Assembly: GCF_036567765.1 (NCBI RefSeq)
Contig: NZ_DATCTU010000025.1
Span: 1-34,316, forward strand
Direction: 5' to 3'
From: Pseudobacteroides sp.
GTDB lineage: Bacteria; Bacillota; Clostridia; Acetivibrionales; DSM-2933
DNA length: 34,316 bases
The number at the start of each line of letters is the position of its first letter. The stretch's first letter is position 1. Positions 16,815 through 25,110 of this stretch are shown piece by piece. A program made the position numbers and the translations under genes. Under the pieces are notes generated by a model that ran no database searches, was not told where the DNA came from, and worked only from the letters and a program-made list of their open reading frames with translations.

Positions 16815-17993
16815 ATGGCTAATTACAAATTTGATGCTTCAAAAATGGACGGAATAATAAAAAAAGTTGTTGAGGCGATAAATGGAAGTAAGAAAGAGAT
16901 TTGTGAAATAGCCGATAGTGCTCGTAAGGAGCATAGAAACCTTGAATCTGAGCTTCATCATTTAAAGATTGAGACTGCCGAGCTTATAAAAGAGGTGGAC
17001 GAGATTGAAAAGGAACTGCAGATAAGCAGAAAAAAGCTGATGGCGGTAAATAAGAATTTTGAAAAATATTCACAGGAAGAGCTAAAGCAAGCATATGAAA
17101 AAGCCGATAACTTACGTATAGAGCTTGTAATAAAACGGGAAAAAGAAAAATACTTCGTAAAAAGAAGGAATGATCTGGAAGTTAGAATTAAAGAGGTACT
17201 TAGGACAGTTCAGAAGGCTGATAATTTGATGGCCCATGTCGGTGTTGCAATGGAATACCTGTGTGGTGATTTGATAAATCTGGGAAATCAAATAGAAGAC
17301 ATCCAGCAGAGGCATGTGTGGGGTATAAGAATTATAAAAGCACAGGAAGATGAACGCCAGAGAGTGGCAAGGGAAATTCATGATGGTCCTGCACAGTCCA
17401 TGTCCAATGTCGTTTTAAAGGCTGAGATTTGTGAGAAGCTTATTGATGTAGATGTGGAAAAAGCCAGGCTTGAGCTTCAGAACCTGAAAAGGATAGTCAG
17501 GGATAGTCTTGTTGATGTAAGAAAAATAATTTATAACTTGAGGCCTATGTCCCTCGATGATCTAGGGCTTGTGCCTACTCTCCAAAGGTTTACATCAACT
17601 TTTCAGGATGAAAACAAAATAGATATACAATTTAAATCAAGGGGAAGCATAAGTGAAATTAGATCTGTAATTTCCCTTACAGTTTTCAGAATAGTTCAGG
17701 AAGCATTAAATAATATAAGGAAACATGCCAAGGCAAATAGTGTGGTAATCAACATTGAATTTCTCGAAGACAAGCTGAGGATTTCAATTATTGATGACGG
17801 TATCGGCTTTGATGCAGAAAACATTAAGGTTAGGCACGACATAGACGGAGGTTTCGGTCTATTCAGCATGAAGGAAAGAGTGGAGCTCTTGGACGGGGAA
17901 TTTAGTATAAATTCACGTTTGGGTTCTGGTACCAGGCTAAGTATAATGATACCTTTAACTCAAAATAAGGGGGATGCAGATGAAAAAAATTAG
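16815..17993 (+). CDS. degS: DegS-like cytoplasmic sensor histidine kinase
   Basis: This 392-residue kinase has no membrane helix. Residues 10-170 are a long coiled-coil sensor region like DegS of Bacillus. HisKA_3 follows with the phospho-acceptor His189 in AQEDERQRVAREIHDGPAQS. The ATPase domain has an N-box (VQEALNNIRKHAKA), DDGIGFD and GGFGLFSMKERVELLDG. Its partner regulator overlaps the 3' end, so the pair is co-translated. Start ATG 16815 follows AGGAGG. DegS/DegU control motility, exoenzymes and competence in Bacillus (established there). Here the pair stands directly before a Tad pilus operon, a plausible target (inference). Confidence 0.9.
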   Translation: MANYKFDASKMDGIIKKVVEAINGSKKEICEIADSARKEHRNLESELHHLKIETAELIKEVDEIEKELQISRKKLMAVNKNFEKYSQEELKQAYEKADNLRIELVIKREKEKYFVKRRNDLEVRIKEVLRTVQKADNLMAHVGVAMEYLCGDLINLGNQIEDIQQRHVWGIRIIKAQEDERQRVAREIHDGPAQSMSNVVLKAEICEKLIDVDVEKARLELQNLKRIVRDSLVDVRKIIYNLRPMSLDDLGLVPTLQRFTSTFQDENKIDIQFKSRGSISEIRSVISLTVFRIVQEALNNIRKHAKANSVVINIEFLEDKLRISIIDDGIGFDAENIKVRHDIDGGFGLFSMKERVELLDGEFSINSRLGSGTRLSIMIPLTQNKGDADEKN

Positions 17994-18630
17994 GGTTCTG
18001 ATTGCAGACGATCATCATATGGTGAGGCAGGGAATTAAGCAGATACTGGAACTTGAAAATGACATTGAGGTTGTATCCCAGGCTTCAAACGGCGAAGAGG
18101 CTGTAAAGCTTGCAAGGGAATTTAAGCCCGATGTAATTCTTATGGATATCAATATGCCTGGTATGAATGGGCTGCAAGCAATCGAGGAGCTGAAAAAGGA
18201 TGAGGGTGTTTATAAGGTTGTGGTACTGACCATACACCAAGATAGAGAGTATTTATTTAAAACAATACAGCTTGGAGCCGAGGGCTATGTTTTAAAGGAT
18301 GCTGAGGCTTCTGTTCTGATAGAGGCAATACGAACAGTATCGGAGGGAAACTCATACATACAGCCCAATATGACAAGTGAGCTGGTGAGAGAATTCACCA
18401 GGATTTCTACTCATTCAAGGAGCAAAGAGGAAGAAAATGTTCTGACTTCAAGAGAAATTGAAGTTATAGGCCTCATAGCAGAAGGACTCATTAACAAGGA
18501 GATAGCCAAGAAGCTTTATATAAGCGAAAAAACAGTGAAAAACCATGTTTCAAATATATTTAAGAAGCTGAATGTATCAGATAGGACCCAGGCTGCAATC
18601 TATGCATTCAAGCACAATATCAAGGCCTGA
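17980..18630 (+). CDS. degU: DegU-like response regulator (NarL/LuxR type)
   Basis: This 216-residue regulator has a receiver domain (Asp10, Asp11, phospho-acceptor Asp56 in ILMDINMPGMNG, Lys in GYVLKDA). A LuxR-type helix-turn-helix follows (LTSREIEVIGLIAEG, then INKEIAKKLYISEKTVKNHV), which binds DNA. ATG 17980 lies six bases after AAGGGGG; the in-frame ATG at 17974 abuts that site and is unlikely. The gene overlaps the kinase gene by 14 bases, so translation is coupled. A terminator follows, separating it from the pilus operon. Paralogues of DegU are common, so the symbol rests mainly on pairing with a DegS-like kinase. Confidence 0.92.
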   Translation: MKKIRVLIADDHHMVRQGIKQILELENDIEVVSQASNGEEAVKLAREFKPDVILMDINMPGMNGLQAIEELKKDEGVYKVVVLTIHQDREYLFKTIQLGAEGYVLKDAEASVLIEAIRTVSEGNSYIQPNMTSELVREFTRISTHSRSKEEENVLTSREIEVIGLIAEGLINKEIAKKLYISEKTVKNHVSNIFKKLNVSDRTQAAIYAFKHNIKA

Positions 18631-18674
18631 CAGGCGAAGATGGGAATATAAAGTTAATAGTAATATAGAACTAG

Positions 18675-18700
18675 AGAATAGGAATAACCTATTCTTTTTT
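18675..18700 (+). terminator. Intrinsic terminator after degU
   Basis: AGAATAGG (18675-18682) and CCTATTCT (18688-18695) form an 8-bp stem with a five-base loop, then a T-run to 18700. Confidence 0.9.
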
Positions 18701-18830
18701 ATAGGCATTAAATACCCACAAATTAAGTCCTAATGGCGTATGGAAGGTGAAGCCTGATAGATTTATAATTAAATTATGATGAAGGGCACGATAATAAATA
18801 GGTTTTAAAAATTGAAAGGTGGAATTTCTT

Positions 18831-19007
18831 ATGATTAAAATGTATATGGATTATTTAAAGGCTTATACTCACAGTAAAAAAGGGCAGGGTATGGTAGAGT
18901 ACGGACTCATTATATCATTGATAGCGGTAGCTGTAATTGCTGCTCTTGTTGTCCTTGGACCTAAGATTGCAGACCTGTTTAACAATGTATCCAACAATAT
19001 GAATTAA
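18831..19007 (+). CDS. flp: Flp-type major pilin
   Basis: This 58-residue prepilin is the structural subunit of the Tad pilus. A basic leader ends in SKKG; cleavage after Gly18 would leave QGMVEYGLIISLIAVAVIAA, with Glu at position +5 as type IV prepilin peptidases require. The mature peptide is a single hydrophobic helix plus a short tail. ATG 18831 lies eight bases after AAAGGTGG; an in-frame GTG at 18819 overlaps that site. It is first in the pilus operon. A TATAAT at 18764-18769 could serve its promoter but no convincing -35 is present. No prepilin peptidase gene is in this window. Confidence 0.95.
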   Translation: MIKMYMDYLKAYTHSKKGQGMVEYGLIISLIAVAVIAALVVLGPKIADLFNNVSNNMN

Positions 19008-19058
19008 AATTTCTTTTTGTATAAATATGTAAATTATAAAAACTTATTAAATATCATA

Positions 19059-19105
19059 GCCCTATCTGCGGAACGGCCAAAGGGTTGCTTCCGATTAGGT
19101 AGGGC
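19059..19105 (+). other. Structured RNA hairpin between flp and tadE
   Basis: GCCCTATCT (19059-19067) pairs with AGGTAGGGC (19097-19105) with one G-U pair. CGGAA (19069-19073) then pairs with TTCCG (19089-19093), leaving a GC-rich 15-base loop. No T-run follows, so it is unlikely to be a full terminator. It may stabilise the flp message or reduce read-through, giving more pilin than assembly protein (inference). Confidence 0.6.
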
Positions 19106-19131
19106 ATAAAATTTAACTAAGGGATGGTTTT

Positions 19132-19527
19132 ATGGAAGTAAAGTTTACTTCGGCAAAAAAGGGACAGGCTGTTGTTGAGACAGCATTGGTACTGCCCATT
19201 GTGATTTTGATACTGATGGGGATTATAGACTTTGGGATAATGTTTAATAATTATATAGTTCTAAGCAATGCATCAAGGGAATGTGCCAGAAAAGCTGCAG
19301 TAGGCGGGACTGATACAGAAATTATAAGCCTTGCAAATGACCTTACAAGGACAATGAACTCATCTAAGAGATCTATAACCATTTATCCTTCGGAATATTA
19401 CAGGAAAAAAGGAGAACAGGTTTCAATTACCGTTGAATATGACAATGTACTGATTACACCGGTAATCAGTGCTATTTTAAATAAATCGGTTCATCTTAAG
19501 GCTAAAACTGTGATGAGAGTTGAGTAA
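19132..19527 (+). CDS. tadE: TadE-like minor pseudopilin
   Basis: This 131-residue protein has a short basic leader SAKKG, a probable prepilin-peptidase site after Gly11 (QAVVETALVLPIVILILMG follows, Glu at +5), one membrane helix and a C-terminal periplasm-side domain. The sequence GQAVVETALVLP and IIDFGIMFNNYIVLSNASRECAR are typical of TadE/TadG-like proteins, minor components of Flp pili. It is the second gene of the operon, after the hairpin at 19059-19105. The cpaB start lies 15 bases after its stop. Confidence 0.9.
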   Translation: MEVKFTSAKKGQAVVETALVLPIVILILMGIIDFGIMFNNYIVLSNASRECARKAAVGGTDTEIISLANDLTRTMNSSKRSITIYPSEYYRKKGEQVSITVEYDNVLITPVISAILNKSVHLKAKTVMRVE

Positions 19528-19542
19528 TTGAGGAGGGGCATT

Positions 19543-20355
19543 ATGGAAACTGTAAACAGGAAAATAATTTTAGTCGCTTTAATGATGGCTTTCATTACTA
19601 CATTCTTAATTTATTTTTACATAAAGGATGGAACAGCCAAAACCCAGGTTGTTAAGGAAGATACCATAAAGGTTTTTGTTGCAGCCAAGACGCTTCCGGT
19701 AAAACACAAGATAGTTGAGGGAGATTTCAAAATTCAGGATGTTCCCAATAAGTTTGTCAGTAAGAGTGCTATAAAGGATGAAAAGGAGCTAGTAGGCAAG
19801 ATGACAAGGGACACAATTCTTGAAGGAGAGCAAATAGTAAGTGATAGGTTGGTAGGCGATGACAAGACCGATCTTGTATATAGTGTACCTGAGGGTAAAA
19901 GGGCTTTGAGTATCAACGTCAATGAGCAGATTGCTGTTTCAAACCTTATAAGGCCAGGTGATTATGTTGATATAATTGCAAACTTCGAAAAGGAAGAGAT
20001 TGAAGACCGGGATGATGTAACAATATATCCAAGGATGACAAAAACTGCATTGGAAAATATATTGGTTCTTGCTCTTGGGCAGGAACAGAATATTGAAATG
20101 AATGAGGGTGAAAAGGTTACCCAGACTGCTAAAACGGTAACCTTTGCATTAACGCCTGAAGAGGCTGAGCGGCTGGTTTATGTAAGTGAATTTGCTACAT
20201 TGCGTCTTGCATTAAGATCAGTTGGAGACAACAGCACTAAAAAAACACAGGGAGTAACACGGACAGATGTTACATCGGAGAGGAACTCAAAAGTTGTGCC
20301 TTACAGCCGCCGTGAGGCGGATAAACTGCCGCAGGAAACTGTAAAAGGCAGGTAA
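19543..20355 (+). CDS. cpaB: Flp pilus assembly protein CpaB/RcpC, SAF domain
   Basis: This 270-residue protein has one N-terminal membrane helix (residues about 9-28) and an extracytoplasmic part. An SAF domain (about 45-110: KVFVAAKTLPVKHKIVEGDF to EGEQIVSDRLV) is followed by the RcpC/CpaB domain (GKRALSINVNEQIAVSNLIRPGDYVDIIANF). In diderms this protein works near the secretin; in monoderms it may interact with the wall. SAF domains may bind carbohydrate (family suggestion). ATG 19543 lies six bases after AGGAGG; the longer TTG frame at 19528 starts before that site and is rejected. Confidence 0.92.
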   Translation: METVNRKIILVALMMAFITTFLIYFYIKDGTAKTQVVKEDTIKVFVAAKTLPVKHKIVEGDFKIQDVPNKFVSKSAIKDEKELVGKMTRDTILEGEQIVSDRLVGDDKTDLVYSVPEGKRALSINVNEQIAVSNLIRPGDYVDIIANFEKEEIEDRDDVTIYPRMTKTALENILVLALGQEQNIEMNEGEKVTQTAKTVTFALTPEEAERLVYVSEFATLRLALRSVGDNSTKKTQGVTRTDVTSERNSKVVPYSRREADKLPQETVKGR

Positions 20356-20374
20356 CTGGGATAGGAGGAAGGTT

Positions 20375-21577
20375 ATGGAGAAAATCAGGGTTGTAATAGT
20401 TGATGATTCTGAGGAAACCAGGAGCAATATTAAAACTATTCTGGCTTTTGAAAAGAGGTTTGAGGTAATGGGCGAAGCCGAGAATGGTGCAGAAGCGGTT
20501 AATATCGCAAAAGAATTAAGGCCTGATGTGATTTTGATGGATATAAATATGCCTGTAATGGATGGAATTAAAGCTACTTCGATAATAAGTATAGAGTGTC
20601 CCGAAACCAGTGTTATAATAATGTCGGTTCAAGGAGAGCAAGAGTACTTGAGAAAGGCTATGTCTGCCGGTGCCCGCGAATTTATTACAAAACCTTTTTC
20701 CAGTGATGATCTGATTATCAGTATAATAAATACTTATGAAACAGAGGCAAAGAGGAAGGAAAACATCGGAATCAACAGGGTCCAAGAGGAAATAAAGTCA
20801 AAGGTTATTACCGTATTCAGCACTAAAGGCGGAGTCGGTAAAACAACAATATCATCAAATCTTGCCGTAAGCATTGCCAGGTCCACAAAGAAGAGGGTTG
20901 CTCTTTTGGACCTTGATCTGCAGTTCGGAGACATTGCCATTATGCTTAATGTCACAATTAAAAATACAATAAGCGATCTTATTAAAGAAATAAACATGCT
21001 GGATGCAAATCTTCTAGATGATTATCTTGTTACCCACTTTTCGGGGGTTAAGGTGCTGCCTGCACCTCTTAAACCTGAATATGCAGAGTACATAACATCC
21101 TCCCATGTTGAAAAGATTATAAAAGTCCTCAAGGAAAATTATCATTACATTATTATTGATACATCTGCAAGCTTCCATGAAACGGTATTGACATCCCTTG
21201 ACTTGTCGGACAAGATTCTCCTTGTCTCAACGCTTGATCTTCCTACAATAAAGAATATCAAGTCCGGCCTGGACATTATGGAATCGCTGCACTATTCAAA
21301 AGAAAAGACAAAAATTGTGTTAAATAAGGCTTCAGAGCAATTTGGCATCAAATATAAGGATTTTGAAGAAACTTTAAAGCACACAATCTGGTCCTATGTA
21401 CCTGAGGACAGTGCCACAGTCATAACATCCGCCAACAAGGGATTTCCATTTGTAATGACCAGAACGGATACGAAGGTTGCAAAAGCAATAATGTCAATGG
21501 CTGATGAATTGACAATTGAAAAGGCTCAGGTCCAAAAAGAAAAAAGCTCTATAAAAAAGCTGCTGGGAATCTATTAA
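20375..21577 (+). CDS. cpaE: CpaE/TadZ-type receiver-ATPase for pilus placement
   Basis: This 400-residue two-domain protein starts with a receiver (1-120) and continues with a MinD/ParA ATPase (about 142-390). The deviant Walker A motif is STKGGVGKTT (149-158). DLDLQFGD and the Walker B-like IIIDTSASF follow. TadZ/CpaE proteins localise the secretion machine, often at a pole. In many TadZ proteins the receiver is degenerate. Here every phosphorylation residue is present: Asp10, Asp11, Asp56 in ILMDINMPVMDG, Ser84 and Lys106 in FITKPF. It may thus be a true phosphorylation target, perhaps of the DegS-like kinase upstream (inference). The ATG follows AGGAGG. Confidence 0.92.
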   Translation: MEKIRVVIVDDSEETRSNIKTILAFEKRFEVMGEAENGAEAVNIAKELRPDVILMDINMPVMDGIKATSIISIECPETSVIIMSVQGEQEYLRKAMSAGAREFITKPFSSDDLIISIINTYETEAKRKENIGINRVQEEIKSKVITVFSTKGGVGKTTISSNLAVSIARSTKKRVALLDLDLQFGDIAIMLNVTIKNTISDLIKEINMLDANLLDDYLVTHFSGVKVLPAPLKPEYAEYITSSHVEKIIKVLKENYHYIIIDTSASFHETVLTSLDLSDKILLVSTLDLPTIKNIKSGLDIMESLHYSKEKTKIVLNKASEQFGIKYKDFEETLKHTIWSYVPEDSATVITSANKGFPFVMTRTDTKVAKAIMSMADELTIEKAQVQKEKSSIKKLLGIY

Positions 21578-21628
21578 TGTGAAACGTATTTGGTGCACTA
21601 TTAGAATATATTGGCTGGAGGAATAGAA

Positions 21629-22990
21629 ATGTCTCTTTTGGAAAGGCTTCAGAAGGAAAAAAATATAGATGTTGCAGACAATAAAAACGTTAAATCCAAA
21701 AAACCTCAGAATGATAAGGAAGATCCTTTTGCAGAGGTTAAATCCAAAATTCACAGCAAAATTATTGAACAGATTAAGACAGAGGCATTTAAAAACATGG
21801 AATCCGACCATGAGGATGAAGAGCTTAAAAATGAAATAACTGCTATCGCCGAGGGGATTTTGGAACAGGAGACCAATTACTTTTCAAAAAATGACAGGCA
21901 GAAGATCCTTTCGGAGGTTATAGATGAAACAATAGGGTTTGGTCCTATAAATCCCCTGATACATGATCCGTCTGTGTCGGAAATTATGGTAAACGGCCCG
22001 GATCAGGTATATGTTGAGAAGAAAGGAAGGCTAACTTTAAGTGACGTTACTTTTAAAGATGAACAGCATGTGATGCATGTAATTGAAAAAATTGTAGCTC
22101 CATTAGGAAGAAGAATTGATGAGAGTTCACCCATGGTTGACGCAAGGCTTCCCAACGGTTCTCGTGTAAATGTTATAATACCGCCCCTTGCGTTAAACGG
22201 TCCCACAATCACAATAAGAAAGTTCTCGGAAAAGCCTTATACAGTAAAGGATCTGATAAATTTTGGAACAATAACCCCCAATATCGCTATGTTTTTAAAG
22301 GCATGTGTTGAGGCAAGGTTAAACATAGTTGTTTCCGGTGGTACGGGCAGCGGTAAGACTACAACCTTGAATGTAATATCATCCTTCATACCTGACGATG
22401 AAAGAATAGTGACCATAGAAGACGCGGCAGAAATACAGCTTAGGCAGGAACATGTAGTACGGCTTGAGACAAGGCCGCCCAATATTGAAGGCAAAGGAGC
22501 AATAACAATAAGGGATCTTGTTAGAAACTCCCTCCGTATGAGGCCGGACAGAATAGTTGTAGGAGAGGTAAGAAGCGGTGAAGCACTTGATATGCTGCAG
22601 GCTATGAACACAGGACATGATGGATCCCTTACAACAGGGCATGCCAATACTCCGAGGGATATGGTGGCCAGGCTTGAAACAATGGTACTCATGGCGGGAA
22701 TGGAACTGCCCGTTCGTGCAATCAGAGAACAGATTGCGTCTGCCGTAGATCTTATTGTCCAGCAGTCAAGGCTTAAGGATGGAAGCAGGAAAATTACTCA
22801 TATAACGGAAGTTATAGGGATGGAGGGGGATATAATTACCCTTCAGGATATTTTTGTATACAAGCAGAAGGGAAAGGACGAAAACGGAAAGATGATGGGA
22901 GATGTGGTGCCTACAGGGATAAAACCCAAATTTTTTGATAAGTTTGAAAAGTCCGGCGTAGTTTTGCCTCCTGATCTTTTTAGTGTCTAG
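21629..22990 (+). CDS. cpaF: Tad secretion ATPase CpaF/TadA
   Basis: This hexameric VirB11-like ATPase powers Flp pilus assembly at the cytoplasmic face. After a variable N-terminal region (about 1-95) comes the conserved N-domain (FGPINPLIHDPSVSEIMVNG). The ATPase core follows, with Walker A GGTGSGKT (about 237-244), the Asp box VTIEDAAE, Walker B RPDRIVVGEVR, and the His box SLTTGHAN. The length of 453 residues is usual. ATG 21629 follows GGAGG by seven bases; the in-frame TTG at 21611 precedes that site. The last codons and stop lie inside a 22-base repeat that recurs before tadB. Confidence 0.95.
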   Translation: MSLLERLQKEKNIDVADNKNVKSKKPQNDKEDPFAEVKSKIHSKIIEQIKTEAFKNMESDHEDEELKNEITAIAEGILEQETNYFSKNDRQKILSEVIDETIGFGPINPLIHDPSVSEIMVNGPDQVYVEKKGRLTLSDVTFKDEQHVMHVIEKIVAPLGRRIDESSPMVDARLPNGSRVNVIIPPLALNGPTITIRKFSEKPYTVKDLINFGTITPNIAMFLKACVEARLNIVVSGGTGSGKTTTLNVISSFIPDDERIVTIEDAAEIQLRQEHVVRLETRPPNIEGKGAITIRDLVRNSLRMRPDRIVVGEVRSGEALDMLQAMNTGHDGSLTTGHANTPRDMVARLETMVLMAGMELPVRAIREQIASAVDLIVQQSRLKDGSRKITHITEVIGMEGDIITLQDIFVYKQKGKDENGKMMGDVVPTGIKPKFFDKFEKSGVVLPPDLFSV

Positions 22991-23080
22991 GAAATTGTGG
23001 TATACACCACAATTTCTCACGACAACAGCCAAGGATGCAAAATCACTTCGTAATTTTGTAGTGTCTAGGGAATTGTGGTA
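22981..23080 (+). repeat. 78-bp insertion with 22-bp direct repeats and a palindrome
   Basis: TAGTGTCTAGG(A/G)AATTGTGGTA occurs at 22981-23002 and at 23059-23080 with one difference, 78 bases apart. The first copy contains the cpaF stop; the second directly precedes the tadB ribosome binding site. A perfect 11-bp inverted repeat GAAATTGTGGT/ACCACAATTTC (22991-23016) sits inside. Removing one unit restores a normal short intergenic gap. A related 23-base sequence is found at 6430-6452 in inverted orientation. Confidence 0.75.
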
Positions 23081-23094
23081 AAGGAGGGCTAATA

Positions 23095-24060
23095 ATGATA
23101 CTGGTAGTAATTATATCCACCTTCATAACCGTTTTTTTATTGGGATATGTTGTTCTGAAGTTTATATATAGCAAGCAAAAAGCTGTTTCCAGAATAAAAA
23201 GATACATAAATACCGATGAAATACGTGAAGACAAGCGAAAGGTTTCAAGCAGGGAATATAGAGCGGGTCTTGGAATTATTGCTCGCGGAATAGGAAATGC
23301 CAGGTTTCTTGACAACTATAAAAGGGAAATACAGAGAAAGCTGGTAAGAGCCCACTTGCTTTTAAAAGCAGAAGAATTCATTACAATATCTTTGATACTT
23401 ATGGCTATTTTGGGATTTCTAACTTTCATTACATCCAATTCAGTGCTTATGACAATAATATTATCCATACTTGGCTGGCTGCTCCCTCCAGTATTCCTAA
23501 AGATGAGAATTAAGAAAAGACTAAAAATGCTTAATGAACAGCTGTCCGATGCCATTGTACTCATGTCAAACTCACTTAAGGCAGGGTATAGCTTTTTTCA
23601 GGCGGTAGATATCATATCCAAGGAAATGACGGGGCCAATAGCAGAAGAGTTTGCATTTATGCAAAAAGAAGTAAACCTTGGACTCACCACCGAGAAAGCT
23701 TTGGAAAACCTTGTGAACAGGATAAAGAGCGATGATTTGGAGCTTGTTGTAACAGCTGTGCTAATTCAGAGGCAGGTTGGAGGTAACCTTTCAGAAGTTC
23801 TGGATAATATATCTACAACAATACGTGAGAGGATAAAGATTAAGGGAGAGGTAAAAACAGTAACAGCACAGGGAAGGGCATCAGGGTTTATTATTTCAGT
23901 GCTTCCTTTTGGTTTGGGGCTCATACTTTTTGTTATAAACCGTGATTATATGATAGGGCTGTTTACACATCCGATCGGAATTTTGATAGTTGTTTTTTCT
24001 TTGCTGATGGAGCTTACCGGCATATACTTCATAAGCAGGATTGTAAAAATTGAAATATAA
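23095..24060 (+). CDS. tadB: Tad pilus inner-membrane platform protein TadB
   Basis: This 321-residue member of the type II secretion F family is the membrane platform on which CpaF acts. It has one N-terminal helix, a soluble region, two helices at about 98-135, the T2SSF cytoplasmic domain (AIVLMSNSLKAGYSFFQAVDIIS, then ELVVTAVLIQRQVGGNLSEVLDNIS), and two C-terminal helices. GYSFFQA and GGNLSEVLDN are the usual TadB landmarks. The ATG has AGGAGG seven bases upstream. The gap from cpaF is enlarged by the 78-bp repeat unit. tadC follows after about 40 bases. Confidence 0.93.
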   Translation: MILVVIISTFITVFLLGYVVLKFIYSKQKAVSRIKRYINTDEIREDKRKVSSREYRAGLGIIARGIGNARFLDNYKREIQRKLVRAHLLLKAEEFITISLILMAILGFLTFITSNSVLMTIILSILGWLLPPVFLKMRIKKRLKMLNEQLSDAIVLMSNSLKAGYSFFQAVDIISKEMTGPIAEEFAFMQKEVNLGLTTEKALENLVNRIKSDDLELVVTAVLIQRQVGGNLSEVLDNISTTIRERIKIKGEVKTVTAQGRASGFIISVLPFGLGLILFVINRDYMIGLFTHPIGILIVVFSLLMELTGIYFISRIVKIEI

Positions 24061-24102
24061 AATATGTGCATTGATTGATTTTATAAAGGGGTGCAATATT
24101 AT

Positions 24103-25020
24103 ATGATGGCATTGGTTCTTTTGATGGTTTTTCTATCTACATACTTGCTTGTGTATACTTTGTTTGGGGGCTTTTTCAGAAAAAAACAAATCATATTGAT
24201 AAGGCTTGACAAGATTTCAAAAGAGACACAAAAGGATATGGACAGCGAGCTGAATCAGCCCATCTTTGTAAGAGTTGTACAGCCTATCCTCTCAAGCCTG
24301 AGTCGGACTGTTTTAAAGTATACTCCAAAGGAAATAATTTTAAACTTCGAAAGAAAGATTGTGATTGCTGGTAAGCCCTTTAATTTGTCTGTAAATGATT
24401 GGATAAATATGCAGCTGATAATTATGGCCTCTCTGTCAGTTATTACTGCTGTTGTAGGATATTTTAAAAGCTTTGAAATAAAGACAACAGTGACCTTGAT
24501 GTTAATAGAAGTTGTTATGGCTATTTTGCTTCCGAGGCTTATTTTAAACAGAAAAACACTTGAAAGACAGCGGGAAATAAGAAACTCAATGCCAGATGTT
24601 CTAGACCTTTTGACTGTAAGTGTAGAAGCGGGGCTTGGCTTTGACGGTGCCCTTGCAAAGGTAATTGATAAGATGCCTGGAGCCCTTGCAAATGAATTTG
24701 AAAATGTGCTGCAGGAAATTAAAGTGGGAAAACAAAAGAAGGATGCATTAAAGGATATGGCACAAAGGGTTAATCTGGCGGACTTAACTACCTTTATTGG
24801 ATCGATTATTCAAGCAGATCAACTGGGGGTAAGCATAGGAAATGTTTTAAGGATACAATCGGAGCAGATGAGGCAAAAAAGGAGGCAGAGGGCACAGGAG
24901 AAAGCTATGAAAGCACCTGTAAAAATGCTGATACCTATGGTTTTGTTTATATTTCCAACACTGTTTTCAGTACTTATAGGCCCGGTTCTAATCAAGGTAA
25001 TAGATGAGTTTTCAAAATAA
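24103..25020 (+). CDS. tadC: Tad pilus inner-membrane platform protein TadC
   Basis: This is the second T2SSF-family platform protein (about 305 residues) and the usual partner of TadB. It has an N-terminal helix, a basic cytoplasmic stretch, two helices at about 100-145, the conserved MPDVLDLLTVSVEAGLGFDGA and TTFIGSIIQADQLGVSIGNVL blocks, and a final helix ending in VLIGPVLIKVIDEF. An in-frame GTG at 24091 overlaps the ribosome binding site AAAGGGG (24085-24091). I therefore prefer ATG 24103 (or 24106). It is the last gene of the visible Tad cluster; no TadD, TadG or prepilin peptidase gene follows. Confidence 0.92.
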   Translation: MMALVLLMVFLSTYLLVYTLFGGFFRKKQIILIRLDKISKETQKDMDSELNQPIFVRVVQPILSSLSRTVLKYTPKEIILNFERKIVIAGKPFNLSVNDWINMQLIIMASLSVITAVVGYFKSFEIKTTVTLMLIEVVMAILLPRLILNRKTLERQREIRNSMPDVLDLLTVSVEAGLGFDGALAKVIDKMPGALANEFENVLQEIKVGKQKKDALKDMAQRVNLADLTTFIGSIIQADQLGVSIGNVLRIQSEQMRQKRRQRAQEKAMKAPVKMLIPMVLFIFPTLFSVLIGPVLIKVIDEFSK

Positions 25021-25045
25021 TAAATTTTCAATAAAAAAGGGTGTA

Positions 25046-25075
25046 TTGACATAATATACGCTGCCATAGTAATAT
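25046..25075 (+). promoter_or_regulatory. Promoter of the T-box transcript
   Basis: TTGACA (25046-25051) is followed after 18 bases by TAATAT (25070-25075), which overlaps a 12-base palindrome GTAATATATTAC (25069-25080). Start would be near 25082, just ahead of the T-box leader. Confidence 0.6.
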
Positions 25076-25110
25076 ATTACTAGTATGTATTAAATTAAAT
25101 ACAATAATGA

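Noticed and set aside
18710..18800. Possible c-di-GMP riboswitch before flp
   Set aside because: The GGTGAAGCC-like stretch was considered, but the other conserved GEMM blocks are absent.
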